Of a stretch of DNA of 64,000 nucleotides, positions 42,555 to 50,883 are shown piece by piece; within the stretch, counting starts at the first letter, position 1, and each line of letters starts with the position of its first letter. The stretch spans positions 62,001 through 126,000 of the forward strand of contig DYEV01000019.1 of NCBI GenBank assembly GCA_020725545.1, written 5' to 3'. Source of the DNA: Desulfobacca sp. Its GTDB lineage: Bacteria > Desulfobacterota > Desulfobaccia > Desulfobaccales > Desulfobaccaceae. A program made the translations under genes and the position numbers. Below the pieces are notes generated by a model. It searched no databases. It was not told the origin of the DNA and saw nothing but the letters and a program-made list of their open reading frames with translations.

Positions 42555-44126
42555 ATGGGGTTGCCGCTGGAATCCGTGTCATTGTTGGCGGTTGGCCTAA
42601 GCGGCGTTTTGGGCATCTTTGCTGGATTTTATCTACGCCGGATGATCATCGAATCTAGGATTGATTCGGTGGAAAATTTGGCCAAGAAGATCTTGGATGA
42701 AGCCCGCCGCGACGCCGAGGCCATCAAAAAGGAGACGGCCTTACAGGCCAAAGACCAGCTCTTCCAGATGAAGGTGGAGTTCGATAAAGAAACGAGAGAA
42801 CGCCGGCAGGAACTGAATAATCTGGAAAAGCGCCTACTCCAGAAAGAAGAACATCTGGAAAAAAAGATGGGAATTCTGGACGGCAAGGAGACAGAGCTGG
42901 GGCACCGGCAGAAAGCCATCGAGGTCTTGGAAAAGGAGATAAAAGACAAGGAAGCCTATTACCATGATCTCATTGTCGAACAGAAGCTTCAATTGGAGCG
43001 CTTGGCCGGGATCAGTTCTGAAGAAGCCCGCAACATTCTCCTGAAAAATCTGGAGCGGGAAGTGCGCACCGATGCGGCCCGGCTGGTCAAACGCATTGAG
43101 ACGGAGGCCCGGGAGTTGGCCGATAAGAAAGCCAAAGAGATCATCGGCTTGGCCATCAAGCGCTATGCCAGCGAATATGTGGCGGAACAGACCGTGTCGG
43201 TGGTCAATCTGCCCAATGAAGAGATGAAGGGTCGCATCATCGGTCGAGAAGGCCGCAATATTCGGGCCTTGGAGGCAGCTACCGGCGTGGATGTCATTAT
43301 TGATGACACGCCCGAGGCCGTGATTCTCTCGGCCTTTAATCCCATCCGCCGGGAGGTGGCCCGCCGCTCTTTGGAGCACCTGATTCTCGATGGCCGCATC
43401 CACCCGGCCCGCATCGAAGAAGTGGTGGAGAAAGTCAATCAAGAGGTAGAGACCAGTATTCGGGAAGCCGGGGAAGAGGCGGCCTTTGACGCCGGGGTGC
43501 ATGGTCTGCATCCCGAATTGGTCAAACTCTTGGGTAAATTGAGATACCGCACCAGTTTTGCCCAGAATGTCCTGCAACATTCCATCGAGGTGAGCTACCT
43601 GTGCGGCATTATGGCGTCGGAGTTGGGTCTCAACGTCAAGCATGCCAAGCGGGCCGGCCTGCTCCATGACATCGGCAAAGCGGTGGATCACGAAGTGGAG
43701 GGTCCCCATGCCCTCATCGGCGCGGAATTAGCGAAAAAATATGGGGAAGCCAACCGGGTGATCCATGCCATCCATGCCCACCATGAAGATATTCCGCCGG
43801 AAAGCGTGCTGGCGGTTCTGGTCCAGGCCGCGGATACCCTTTCCGGGGCCCGTCCCGGAGCCCGTCGGGAGATGTTGGAAACCTACGTCCGTCGCTTGGA
43901 GGAATTGGAGAAGATCGCCCGCAGTTTCAACGGCGTCAGCAAAACCTATGCCATCCAGGCCGGTCGGGAGATCCGCCTCATCGTCGATAGCGATAAGATC
44001 AGCGATGAAGAGGCCTTTCTCTTGTGTCGGGAGGCCACCAAGAAAATTGAATCGGAAATGACCTACCCCGGTCAGATAAAAGTTACGGTTATCCGCGAAA
44101 CCCGGGCGGTGGATTACGCCCGGTAA
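42555..44126 (+). CDS. rny: Ribonuclease Y
   Basis: Membrane-anchored endoribonuclease that initiates mRNA decay. The 523 residues show an N-terminal membrane helix (5-27), a long coiled coil (about 35-205), a KH domain (GRIIGREGRNIRALEAATGV) and an HD domain (GLLHDIGKAVDHE, HAIHAHHEDIPPES), with the His-Asp metal site intact. Start follows GAGGGGAC. Length is normal. It is followed by ymdB, the common arrangement. Confidence 0.97.
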   Translation: MGLPLESVSLLAVGLSGVLGIFAGFYLRRMIIESRIDSVENLAKKILDEARRDAEAIKKETALQAKDQLFQMKVEFDKETRERRQELNNLEKRLLQKEEHLEKKMGILDGKETELGHRQKAIEVLEKEIKDKEAYYHDLIVEQKLQLERLAGISSEEARNILLKNLEREVRTDAARLVKRIETEARELADKKAKEIIGLAIKRYASEYVAEQTVSVVNLPNEEMKGRIIGREGRNIRALEAATGVDVIIDDTPEAVILSAFNPIRREVARRSLEHLILDGRIHPARIEEVVEKVNQEVETSIREAGEEAAFDAGVHGLHPELVKLLGKLRYRTSFAQNVLQHSIEVSYLCGIMASELGLNVKHAKRAGLLHDIGKAVDHEVEGPHALIGAELAKKYGEANRVIHAIHAHHEDIPPESVLAVLVQAADTLSGARPGARREMLETYVRRLEELEKIARSFNGVSKTYAIQAGREIRLIVDSDKISDEEAFLLCREATKKIESEMTYPGQIKVTVIRETRAVDYAR

Positions 44127-44215
44127 CTTTTTTCTCGGCCGCGACGATTTTTCTTTGCAAAACCGCCGGGCTTGAGTAAAAGATTATTGGTCGGCAAAGA
44201 CCGGCAGGTTGATCC

Positions 44216-45031
44216 ATGAAAATTTTTTTTATCGGTGATATTATGGGGGCGCCGGGGCGCAAGGCCGTAGCCGGGCTTCTCCATAAAGTGGTGGATAAGT
44301 ATAATATCGACGTCGTGGTGGCCAACGGTGAGAATGCCTCGGGCGGCATGGGGATCACCCCGGAAGTGGCAGAACAACTCTTTCAACTGGGAATCGATGT
44401 CATCACTACCGGCAATCATGTCTGGAAACACAAAGAGATCCAGCCGTATTTGGAGAGCACGGATCGCATTGTGCGGCCGGCCAATTATCCGGCCGGTACC
44501 CCCGGGCGGGGTCTCACCGTCATTGAAACGGCCAGTGGTGAACTGGCGGCGATCCTGAATCTGGAAGGCAGGATCTTCATGAGCCCCCTGGACTGCCCTT
44601 TTCGGACGGCAGACCGGGAACTGGCGGGTTTGGGAGGGGATATCAAAGTCATTCTGGTGGACATGCATGCCGAGGCCACCAGTGAAAAGATAGCCCTGGC
44701 CTGGTACCTGGACGGCCGGGCCAGCGCCGTGATCGGCACTCATACCCATGTGCAGACCGCCGATGAACGAATCCTGCCCCAGGGTTTGGGCTACCTCACG
44801 GATGCCGGCATGACCGGTCCCACAGACGGCGTCATCGGCATGGATCGCCAGGTGATTCTGACCCGCTTTCTCTCCCAACTGCCGCAAAAATTTAAGGTGG
44901 CTAGCCAGCATATCCAACTCCAGGGAGTGGTCCTGGACATTGCCGAGGATGGCACCTGTCGGGAGTTAGTCAGGATCCAGATGAACCTGAATGAAGCCGG
45001 TGAAAAGGGGAAAGGCAAAAGGGAGCAATAG
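44216..45031 (+). CDS. ymdB: YmdB-family metallophosphoesterase
   Basis: The 271 residues match the TIGR00282/YmdB family: FFIGDIMGAPGRKAV, NGENASGGMGI, TTGNHVWKHKEI, VDMHAEATSEK and IGTHTHVQTAD, which provide the two-metal ligands. Members hydrolyse 2',3'-cyclic nucleotides, and in Bacillus YmdB affects biofilm and motility decisions. It is commonly encoded beside rny, as here, 89 bases downstream, which ties it to RNA turnover. The C-terminal tail is short and lysine-rich. Confidence 0.92.
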   Translation: MKIFFIGDIMGAPGRKAVAGLLHKVVDKYNIDVVVANGENASGGMGITPEVAEQLFQLGIDVITTGNHVWKHKEIQPYLESTDRIVRPANYPAGTPGRGLTVIETASGELAAILNLEGRIFMSPLDCPFRTADRELAGLGGDIKVILVDMHAEATSEKIALAWYLDGRASAVIGTHTHVQTADERILPQGLGYLTDAGMTGPTDGVIGMDRQVILTRFLSQLPQKFKVASQHIQLQGVVLDIAEDGTCRELVRIQMNLNEAGEKGKGKREQ

Positions 45032-45123
45032 TCCCCAAAGAAGGTTTTGCTCCTTCCCTTCTCCTCTTTCCCGGCATTTCCCTCAAAACGGCTGAGCAAC
45101 AGCCGGGAACAGACCCTACTGCC

Positions 45124-45882
45124 ATGTCACATTTTTTCTTAAATTTCAGCCAACAGTCTCCGGCCCGGCGTGCTGCGGTTCTGGTTATGGTCGCAGTCTT
45201 CCTCCTGTCCTGCTCCACCTACCGCCCCCAGGTAACGCCTTTTCGCTTGCCCCAGGCTTATGCCAATACCCAGTACGTGGACGGCCTGAGTACGGCCGCC
45301 TCGGTCTGGCAAAATGAGCTGGAGGCCAAAAATGCCTTTGGCTTTAATATCATCAAGGCCGGATTATTGCCGGTCCAAGTCGTCTTTGACAATCAGACGG
45401 CCCAGACTTATCAGATCAACCCTTCCCAGACCTTTCTGGTGAATGACCGCCAGGAGTTGTTTCCGGTGTTGGATAACCAGAGCGCCTATGATCGGGTCCA
45501 GCGGTCCACGGTGGTGGGCGAGACGGTCAAAGGGGTGGGCAAAGGGGCCTTTCTGGGGAGCGCCGCCGGGGCCCTGATCGGAGCCGCCATCGGCGTGGCC
45601 GCGGGCCGTTCGGCAGGTGACTATGCCATGCGCGGGGCGGTTACCGGCGGGGCGGCCGGGGCGGTCCTGGGAGCCAGCCAAGGGGCCGGCGATACGGCCT
45701 TAGCCCGCCAGATTGCCGACGACCTCCACAATCGCTCCCTGAAGAACAACGTCATCCGACCCCAGGAAATCTCTCAGGGAATCATTTTTTTCCCGGCCGA
45801 GGCGGGTCAGCCGACTCAGCTAAGACTACAACTACGGGAAAAGGACTCCGATAAAGTTATCAATCTCCTCTTCCCCTTGTGA
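45124..45882 (+). CDS. Lipoprotein with glycine-zipper segment
   Basis: The 252 residues start with a signal sequence and lipobox FLLSC at about residue 30. A globular part follows (VQVVFDNQTAQTYQI). Then comes a glycine-zipper membrane-spanning-like segment (GKGAFLGSAAGALIGAAIGV, GGAAGAVLGASQG) and a C-terminal beta-rich tail (RLQLREKDSDKVINLLFPL). Glycine-zipper lipoproteins occur in the outer membrane and periplasm; function is unknown. Confidence 0.8.
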   Translation: MSHFFLNFSQQSPARRAAVLVMVAVFLLSCSTYRPQVTPFRLPQAYANTQYVDGLSTAASVWQNELEAKNAFGFNIIKAGLLPVQVVFDNQTAQTYQINPSQTFLVNDRQELFPVLDNQSAYDRVQRSTVVGETVKGVGKGAFLGSAAGALIGAAIGVAAGRSAGDYAMRGAVTGGAAGAVLGASQGAGDTALARQIADDLHNRSLKNNVIRPQEISQGIIFFPAEAGQPTQLRLQLREKDSDKVINLLFPL

Positions 45883-45915
45883 ACGCCGCACCGGGCCGTT
45901 GCGAAAGGTAGATAG

Positions 45916-46104
45916 ATGTTGCAATACGTGGATTTGGAAAGCCTCAAACAGGATTTCGTCCGGGAGAACAAGCAGGAGATCCCCCCCGAATTTGCGGAAT
46001 ATGCTGATTTGTGGGAAAAATCAGCGGAAAATTTCGTGGATTTATTTTTCAGCTATCTCAAACGCCGGGGCCTCGAGATCCGCTTCAAACAGCCGATTTT
46101 TTAA
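45916..46104 (+). CDS. Small acidic helical protein, unknown
   Basis: A 62-residue predicted protein (MLQYVDLESLKQDFVREN) with alternating acidic and aromatic residues and a likely helical fold; no family recognised. AAAGGT lies six bases upstream of the ATG. It follows the lipoprotein gene by 33 bases and is probably co-transcribed. Confidence 0.6.
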   Translation: MLQYVDLESLKQDFVRENKQEIPPEFAEYADLWEKSAENFVDLFFSYLKRRGLEIRFKQPIF

Positions 46105-46181
46105 GGCCGGCGGTCCAGGTGAGTTGCGGCCTGGTTCTGCGGTCTGGTAGCGGCCCGACCAGCAGTTTTTTTAGACAATCT

Positions 46182-46196
46182 TGACAGAAAGTGTCA
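46182..46196. promoter_or_regulatory. TGACA-N5-TGTCA inverted repeat before sucC
   Basis: A perfect 5-bp inverted repeat spaced by five bases, 22 bases before the sucC start and just behind a TTGACA (46181-46186). It could be an operator or chance; no matching -10 leaves room for a normal leader. Confidence 0.3.
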
Positions 46197-46218
46197 GAAC
46201 TGTAGGAAAGGATGGCTC

Positions 46219-47376
46219 ATGAAAATTCATGAATATCAGGCTAAACAACTTTTTCAGAAATTCAATGTCCCCATCCCCCAGGGGGGCGTAGCTGCCACAC
46301 CTCACGAGGCCTATCAGGTCGCCGAAGGTCTCGGCGGCGACCGTTTCGTGGTCAAGGCCCAGATTCACGCCGGCGGCCGGGGCAAAGGCGGCGGCGTCAA
46401 GGTGGCCTCCTCCCTCTCCGAAGTCACCAGCCTCGCCGATGCCATTCTGGGCATGAATCTGGTCACCCATCAGACCGGGCCCGAAGGCCGCCTGGTAAAG
46501 AAGGTCCTGGTGGAGCAGGCCTTGGATATCAAACAGGAACTGTATCTGGGGGTGGTCATCGACCGGGCCCAGGCCCGGCCGGTGATTATGATGAGCGCCG
46601 CCGGCGGTATGGAGATCGAAGAAGTTGCGGCCCGGACCCCGGAATTGATCATCAAAGAGGCCGTTGATCCGGCCGTGGGCCTGCAGCCCTATCAGACCCG
46701 CAATCTGGCTTTTGGCGTCGGCCTCGATCCCATACTGCTGCGCACCGCCTCGGGCTTTATTACCAATTTATATAAAATGTTTGAGGCGTACGACTGTTCC
46801 CTGGTGGAGATCAACCCTTTAGTAGTGACCACCGACGGGCAGATGCTGGCTCTGGACGCCAAAGTCACCTTTGACGACAATGCCCTCTATCGCCATAAAG
46901 AACTTCTGGAACTGGAAGATCCCGACGAAATGGATCCGCTGGAGTTGGAGGCCACCAAACACAATCTGAATTATATCCGGTTGGACGGCACTATCGGCGC
47001 CATGGTGAACGGCGCCGGGCTGGCCATGGCCACCATGGACCTTATCAAGCTGGCAGGCGCAGAGCCGGCCAACTTCCTGGATGTGGGCGGCGGCGCCAGC
47101 GCCGATATGATCGCCAACGGCTTCCGCATTATCCTATCGGATCCCCGGGTCAAGGCCATCCTCATCAACATCTTCGGCGGCATCCTGCGCTGCGACGTCC
47201 TGGCCGAAGGGGTGCTGGAGGCTGCCAAGAAGGTAAACGTCAATGTGCCCATCATCGTCCGCCTGGAAGGTACCAACTGTGAGATCGGCCGCAACCTCCT
47301 CGGGGAATCAGGTCTGAATTTCACAGTGGCCGGCGATATGTTGGACGCAGCCCACAAAGTGGCTGCGCTGGCCTGA
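46219..47376 (+). CDS. sucC: Succinate-CoA ligase, beta subunit
   Basis: TCA-cycle enzyme that couples succinyl-CoA to NDP phosphorylation with SucD. The 385 residues contain the ATP-grasp domain ([19 protein letters not shown]), [20 protein letters not shown] and the C-terminal ligase domain ([31 protein letters not shown]). Start follows AAAGGA. The beta and alpha genes are separated by 246 bases holding a heptad repeat, an unusual gap for this pair. Confidence 0.96.
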   Translation: MKIHEYQAKQLFQKFNVPIPQGGVAATPHEAYQVAEGLGGDRFVVKAQIHAGGRGKGGGVKVASSLSEVTSLADAILGMNLVTHQTGPEGRLVKKVLVEQALDIKQELYLGVVIDRAQARPVIMMSAAGGMEIEEVAARTPELIIKEAVDPAVGLQPYQTRNLAFGVGLDPILLRTASGFITNLYKMFEAYDCSLVEINPLVVTTDGQMLALDAKVTFDDNALYRHKELLELEDPDEMDPLELEATKHNLNYIRLDGTIGAMVNGAGLAMATMDLIKLAGAEPANFLDVGGGASADMIANGFRIILSDPRVKAILINIFGGILRCDVLAEGVLEAAKKVNVNVPIIVRLEGTNCEIGRNLLGESGLNFTVAGDMLDAAHKVAALA

Positions 47377-47511
47377 TCCTGCCAGAGCGTCCAAAGGGTT
47401 GCGGGTCAAGGATCATAGAAAATTCACGCCCGCTGTTACCGGAAGACTTGGCGGGCATGGGGCCCACCCCACCGAAATGGCATCCTCTTCAGGGGCACGA
47501 GATGATTCCCA

Positions 47512-47595
47512 AACACGAACAACGAACAACCTTCAACCTACAACTAAAAACTTACAACTTACAACTTACAACTATAGAACTAACAACTCTCAACT
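47512..47595. repeat. Twelve-unit 7-bp tandem repeat between sucC and sucD
   Basis: Twelve successive heptads, most of the form (A/T)CAACNN such as ACAACGA, ACAACCT, ACAACTT, ACAACTT, ACAACTA and AACAACT, kept in register without slippage. The array is almost free of G and ends 27 bases before the sucD start. Related heptads occur at 49242-49326, 57661-57702 and, inverted, 58526-58560. Confidence 0.88.
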
Positions 47596-47622
47596 GTATT
47601 TTCTTGGTTAAAGAGGTCATCC

Positions 47623-48495
47623 ATGAGTGTTTTGGTTGATGAATATACCCGTGTTGTAGTCCAAGGCATCACCGGCAAAGAGGGATCTTTCCACGCCCGG
47701 CAGTGCATCGCTTATGGCACCAAAGTGGTGGCCGGCGTCACTCCTGGCAAGGGCGGCCAGAAAATGGACGAGGTGCCGGTTTTCAATACAGTGAAAGAAG
47801 CGGTGGCCCAGGCCGGCGCCAACACCTCCTTGATTTTTGTGCCCCCGGCCTTTGCCGCCGACGCCATCCTCGAGGCTGCCGGAGCCGGCATCAAAGTTAT
47901 CGTCTGCATCACTGAAGGGATTCCCACCCTGGAAATGGTCAAGGTGGCCCGCCGCTTGGAAGGGACCGACATCCGCCTCATCGGCCCCAACTGCCCCGGC
48001 ATTATCTCGCCGGGCAAGGCCAAAGTGGGCATCATGCCTGGCCCCATCCATACCGAAGGACCGGTGGCCGTGGTCTCCCGCAGCGGCACCCTGACCTATG
48101 AAGCCGTGTTTCAGCTCACCCTGCGAGGTTTGGGCCAATCCACCTGCGTGGGCATCGGCGGCGACCCCATCATCGGCACCAATTTTATCGACATGCTGAA
48201 ACTCTATCAGGCCGATCCCCAGACCAAAGGCATTGTCCTCATCGGCGAAATCGGCGGCACGGCTGAAGAAGAGGCGGCTGATTTTATCAAAGCCAACGTC
48301 ACCAAACCGGTGGTGGCCTTTATCGCCGGCATGACCGCCCCGCCGGGGAAACGCATGGGCCACGCCGGGGCCATTATTTCCGGCGGCAGCGGCAAGGCCG
48401 CAGATAAAATCGCCGCCCTGGAGGCCGCCGGCGTGACGGTAGTGCGGAATATCGGGGAGTTGGGGGCGATCTGCCAGCAGATCATGAAATTCTAA
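47623..48495 (+). CDS. sucD: Succinate-CoA ligase, alpha subunit
   Basis: The 290 residues have the CoA-binding domain ([28 protein letters not shown]) and the ligase domain with the phosphorylated histidine in [16 protein letters not shown]. Normal length and the obligatory partner of SucC. AGAGGT lies six bases before the ATG. Confidence 0.96.
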   Translation: MSVLVDEYTRVVVQGITGKEGSFHARQCIAYGTKVVAGVTPGKGGQKMDEVPVFNTVKEAVAQAGANTSLIFVPPAFAADAILEAAGAGIKVIVCITEGIPTLEMVKVARRLEGTDIRLIGPNCPGIISPGKAKVGIMPGPIHTEGPVAVVSRSGTLTYEAVFQLTLRGLGQSTCVGIGGDPIIGTNFIDMLKLYQADPQTKGIVLIGEIGGTAEEEAADFIKANVTKPVVAFIAGMTAPPGKRMGHAGAIISGGSGKAADKIAALEAAGVTVVRNIGELGAICQQIMKF

Positions 48496-48521
48496 CATCT
48501 CGTTGGCTGAGACTTTTCACC

Positions 48522-49070
48522 ATGAAAATCCTGCTGCACCTCTGCTGCGGCCCCTGTACTATCTTTCCCCTGCGCATTTTGCGGGAAGGCGGGGCAGAGG
48601 TGCACGGTTTTTTTTACAACCCCAATATCCATCCGTACCAGGAGTTCCAGCGGCGCCTGCAAACCTTGGAGGACTTTGCCGCGGCAGTCGGGCTGCCTCT
48701 GACCGTGCTCCGCAGCTACGATCTGGAGGATTTTCTCCGGCTGGTGGTCTACCGGGAGGCAGAGCGTTGCCGCTTCTGCTATGCCCTGCGGCTGCAGGCA
48801 ACAGCCCGGCTGGCCCAGGAGCAAGGTTTTGACGCCTTTAGCAGCACGCTGCTTTACAGCCGTTATCAGCAGCATGACCGGATTCGGGAAATCGGCAGGC
48901 AGATTGGCCGGGAGGCCGGCATCCCCTTTCATTATGCCGACTTCCGTTTGGGTTGGCGGGAAGGCATCGAGGAAGCCAAACGCCTGGGCATGTACCGGCA
49001 GCAGTATTGCGGCTGTATCTACAGTGAGAAAGATCGATATTATCGGCAGGGGAAAGCGCATAGGGATTAG
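48522..49070 (+). CDS. queH: Epoxyqueuosine reductase QueH
   Basis: Last step of queuosine tRNA modification: reduces epoxyqueuosine. The 182 residues have the DUF208/QueH cysteine motifs HLCCGPC, ERCRFCYALRL and QYCGCIYSE, which bind an Fe-S cluster and a metal. It is a non-orthologous replacement of the cobalamin enzyme QueG. No strong ribosome site; 26 bases after sucD, so translation may follow readthrough. Confidence 0.93.
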   Translation: MKILLHLCCGPCTIFPLRILREGGAEVHGFFYNPNIHPYQEFQRRLQTLEDFAAAVGLPLTVLRSYDLEDFLRLVVYREAERCRFCYALRLQATARLAQEQGFDAFSSTLLYSRYQQHDRIREIGRQIGREAGIPFHYADFRLGWREGIEEAKRLGMYRQQYCGCIYSEKDRYYRQGKAHRD

Positions 49071-49241
49071 GGCGGCCGGCGGCCGCCGCTCAGGGCGTGC
49101 CCGGCACGCCCGCTGATATTGGCGCCTCTCCAAGCCCCGAGCGTCAGCGCGGGGTAAAGATCTCTCTTGTTGGCCGAAGCGCAAACAGGAGAAGACGGCG
49201 GCAGGCGCGCCGCTTTCCCGCTCTGCGGCTCATTTTTTTGT

Positions 49242-49326
49242 TAAACCAAAAACCAGAAATATAGGGCGGTGTGCGGCAAGCCCGATAAGGCTATATTTGC
49301 AACCCAAAAAACAGCAACCAGAAACC
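49242..49326. repeat. Degenerate heptad repeat before cobA-hemD
   Basis: AACC recurs at 7-base spacing at 49244/49251 and again at 49316/49323 (units AGCAACC, AGAAACC), with an off-by-one break between. It ends five bases before the start codon. Resembles the arrays at 47512 and 57661 but less regular. Confidence 0.5.
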
Positions 49327-49331
49327 ATCTT

Positions 49332-50873
49332 ATGACCTCAACGCCAATTGGCATCGTTTATCTCGTGGGCGCCGGGCCCGGTGATCCGGGGCTGATCACG
49401 GCCCGGGCATTGGAACTGATCCGCCGGGCCGACTGCCTGGTGTATGATTATCTGGCCAACGAAGTCTTCTTGGCCGAGGCCGCGCCCGCGGCCGAACGCC
49501 TCTATGTGGGCAAAAAGGGCGGCGACCATACCCTCCCCCAACAGGATATTAACCAGCTCTTGGTGGCCAAAGCCCGGCAGGGGAAGACGGTGGTCCGCCT
49601 CAAAGGCGGTGACCCGTATATCTTCGGCCGGGGCGGCGAAGAGGCCCAGGAATTGCGGCGCCACGGCGTTCCCTTTGAAGTGGTGCCGGGCATCAGTTCG
49701 GCCATTGCCGTGCCAGCCTATGCCGGCATCCCCCTGACCCACCGGCAGCACGCCTCGTTAGTATCGTTTATCACCGGCCACGAGGATCCCACCAAGCCCG
49801 CAAGCGCCATCCCCTGGGACGTCTTGGCCCAGAGTCCCGGCACCCTCGTCTTTCTCATGGGGGTCAAAAATCTGCCGGAGATCTGCCGGGAATTGGTCTC
49901 CCGGGGTAAACCCGCGTCAACCCCAACCGCGGTAATCCAACGGGGCACGACCCCGGCGCAGCGGACCGTGACCGGCACCCTGGCGGATATTGCTCAACGG
50001 GTTCAGGAAGCTGGCCTGACGCCGCCGGCCATCTTTGTGGTCGGCAGTGTGGTCTCCCTGCGGCCGGAATTGGACTGGTTTGAAACCCGCCCCCTCTGGG
50101 GCAAACGCGTCCTGGTAACCCGCTCCCGGCAGCAGGCCAGCGCCTTTGTCAAGTTGTTGACGGAGTATGGGGCCGATTGTCTGGAGGCCCCGACCATCGA
50201 GATTCAACCGCCGGATGACGGCTATGCCGCTTTGGATGCAGCCATCGGGAACCTCGAGAGTTTTCAGTGGGTGGTCTTCACCAGCCCTAATGGCGTCAGT
50301 GCCTTTTTTGACCGGTTGTTTCTAGCCCAGCGAGATGTCCGGGCCTTGGGTGGCTGCCGGCTGGCGGCCATCGGCGCGGCTACGGCCCAGGCTTTGCGGG
50401 AGCATGGTTTGGTGGCCGATGTGGTGCCCGCTGACTTCCGGGCCGAAGGCTTGGCGGCCAGTCTGGTGCCCCTGATCCAGCCAGGGGACCACGTGCTGCT
50501 GCCCCGGGCCCAGGAAGCCCGGGAAATCCTGCCCCAGGAATTGGTCCGGCGGGGCGCCTTGGTGCAGGTAATCCCCAGTTATAAGACCGTGCCCCCCTCT
50601 GCCCTGCCCCCGGCCACGGCCGCGGCCCTCCAGAAAGGCGATATCGACGTTTTGACCTTTGCCAGCTCCTCCACGGTGACCAATTTCGTCCGCCTGGTGG
50701 GACAGGAGCAGTTTCAGCAACTGGCGGCCCGGGCGGTCATCGCGGCCATCGGTCCCATTACCGGCCAGACCCTGGCAAAATTCGGCCACCAACCGCAGAT
50801 TCAACCGTCGACGTATACCATCCCTGCTCTCGCCGCTGCCATTGTCGAATATTTTCAACGGCAATCTCCATGA
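49332..50873 (+). CDS. cobA-hemD: Uroporphyrinogen-III C-methyltransferase/uroporphyrinogen-III synthase fusion
   Basis: Bifunctional tetrapyrrole enzyme of 513 residues. Residues 1-250 are CobA/SumT (VYLVGAGPGDPGLITARAL, VVRLKGGDPYIFGRGGEE, VPGISSAIAVPAYAGIPLTH), which methylates uroporphyrinogen III to precorrin-2. Residues 260-513 are HemD (VLVTRSRQQASAFVKLL, FTSPNGVSAFFDRL, DVLTFASSSTVTNF), which closes the macrocycle. The product feeds siroheme, cobalamin or haem d1. The ATG at 49332 is set by homology; it has no ribosome site and is preceded by a heptad repeat. It ends ten bases before the helicase start. Confidence 0.94.
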   Translation: MTSTPIGIVYLVGAGPGDPGLITARALELIRRADCLVYDYLANEVFLAEAAPAAERLYVGKKGGDHTLPQQDINQLLVAKARQGKTVVRLKGGDPYIFGRGGEEAQELRRHGVPFEVVPGISSAIAVPAYAGIPLTHRQHASLVSFITGHEDPTKPASAIPWDVLAQSPGTLVFLMGVKNLPEICRELVSRGKPASTPTAVIQRGTTPAQRTVTGTLADIAQRVQEAGLTPPAIFVVGSVVSLRPELDWFETRPLWGKRVLVTRSRQQASAFVKLLTEYGADCLEAPTIEIQPPDDGYAALDAAIGNLESFQWVVFTSPNGVSAFFDRLFLAQRDVRALGGCRLAAIGAATAQALREHGLVADVVPADFRAEGLAASLVPLIQPGDHVLLPRAQEAREILPQELVRRGALVQVIPSYKTVPPSALPPATAAALQKGDIDVLTFASSSTVTNFVRLVGQEQFQQLAARAVIAAIGPITGQTLAKFGHQPQIQPSTYTIPALAAAIVEYFQRQSP

Positions 50874-50883
50874 GGTGCCGCCC

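Noticed and set aside
47512-47595. CRISPR array
   Set aside because: The period is 7 bp with no spacers; no cas genes are in the window.
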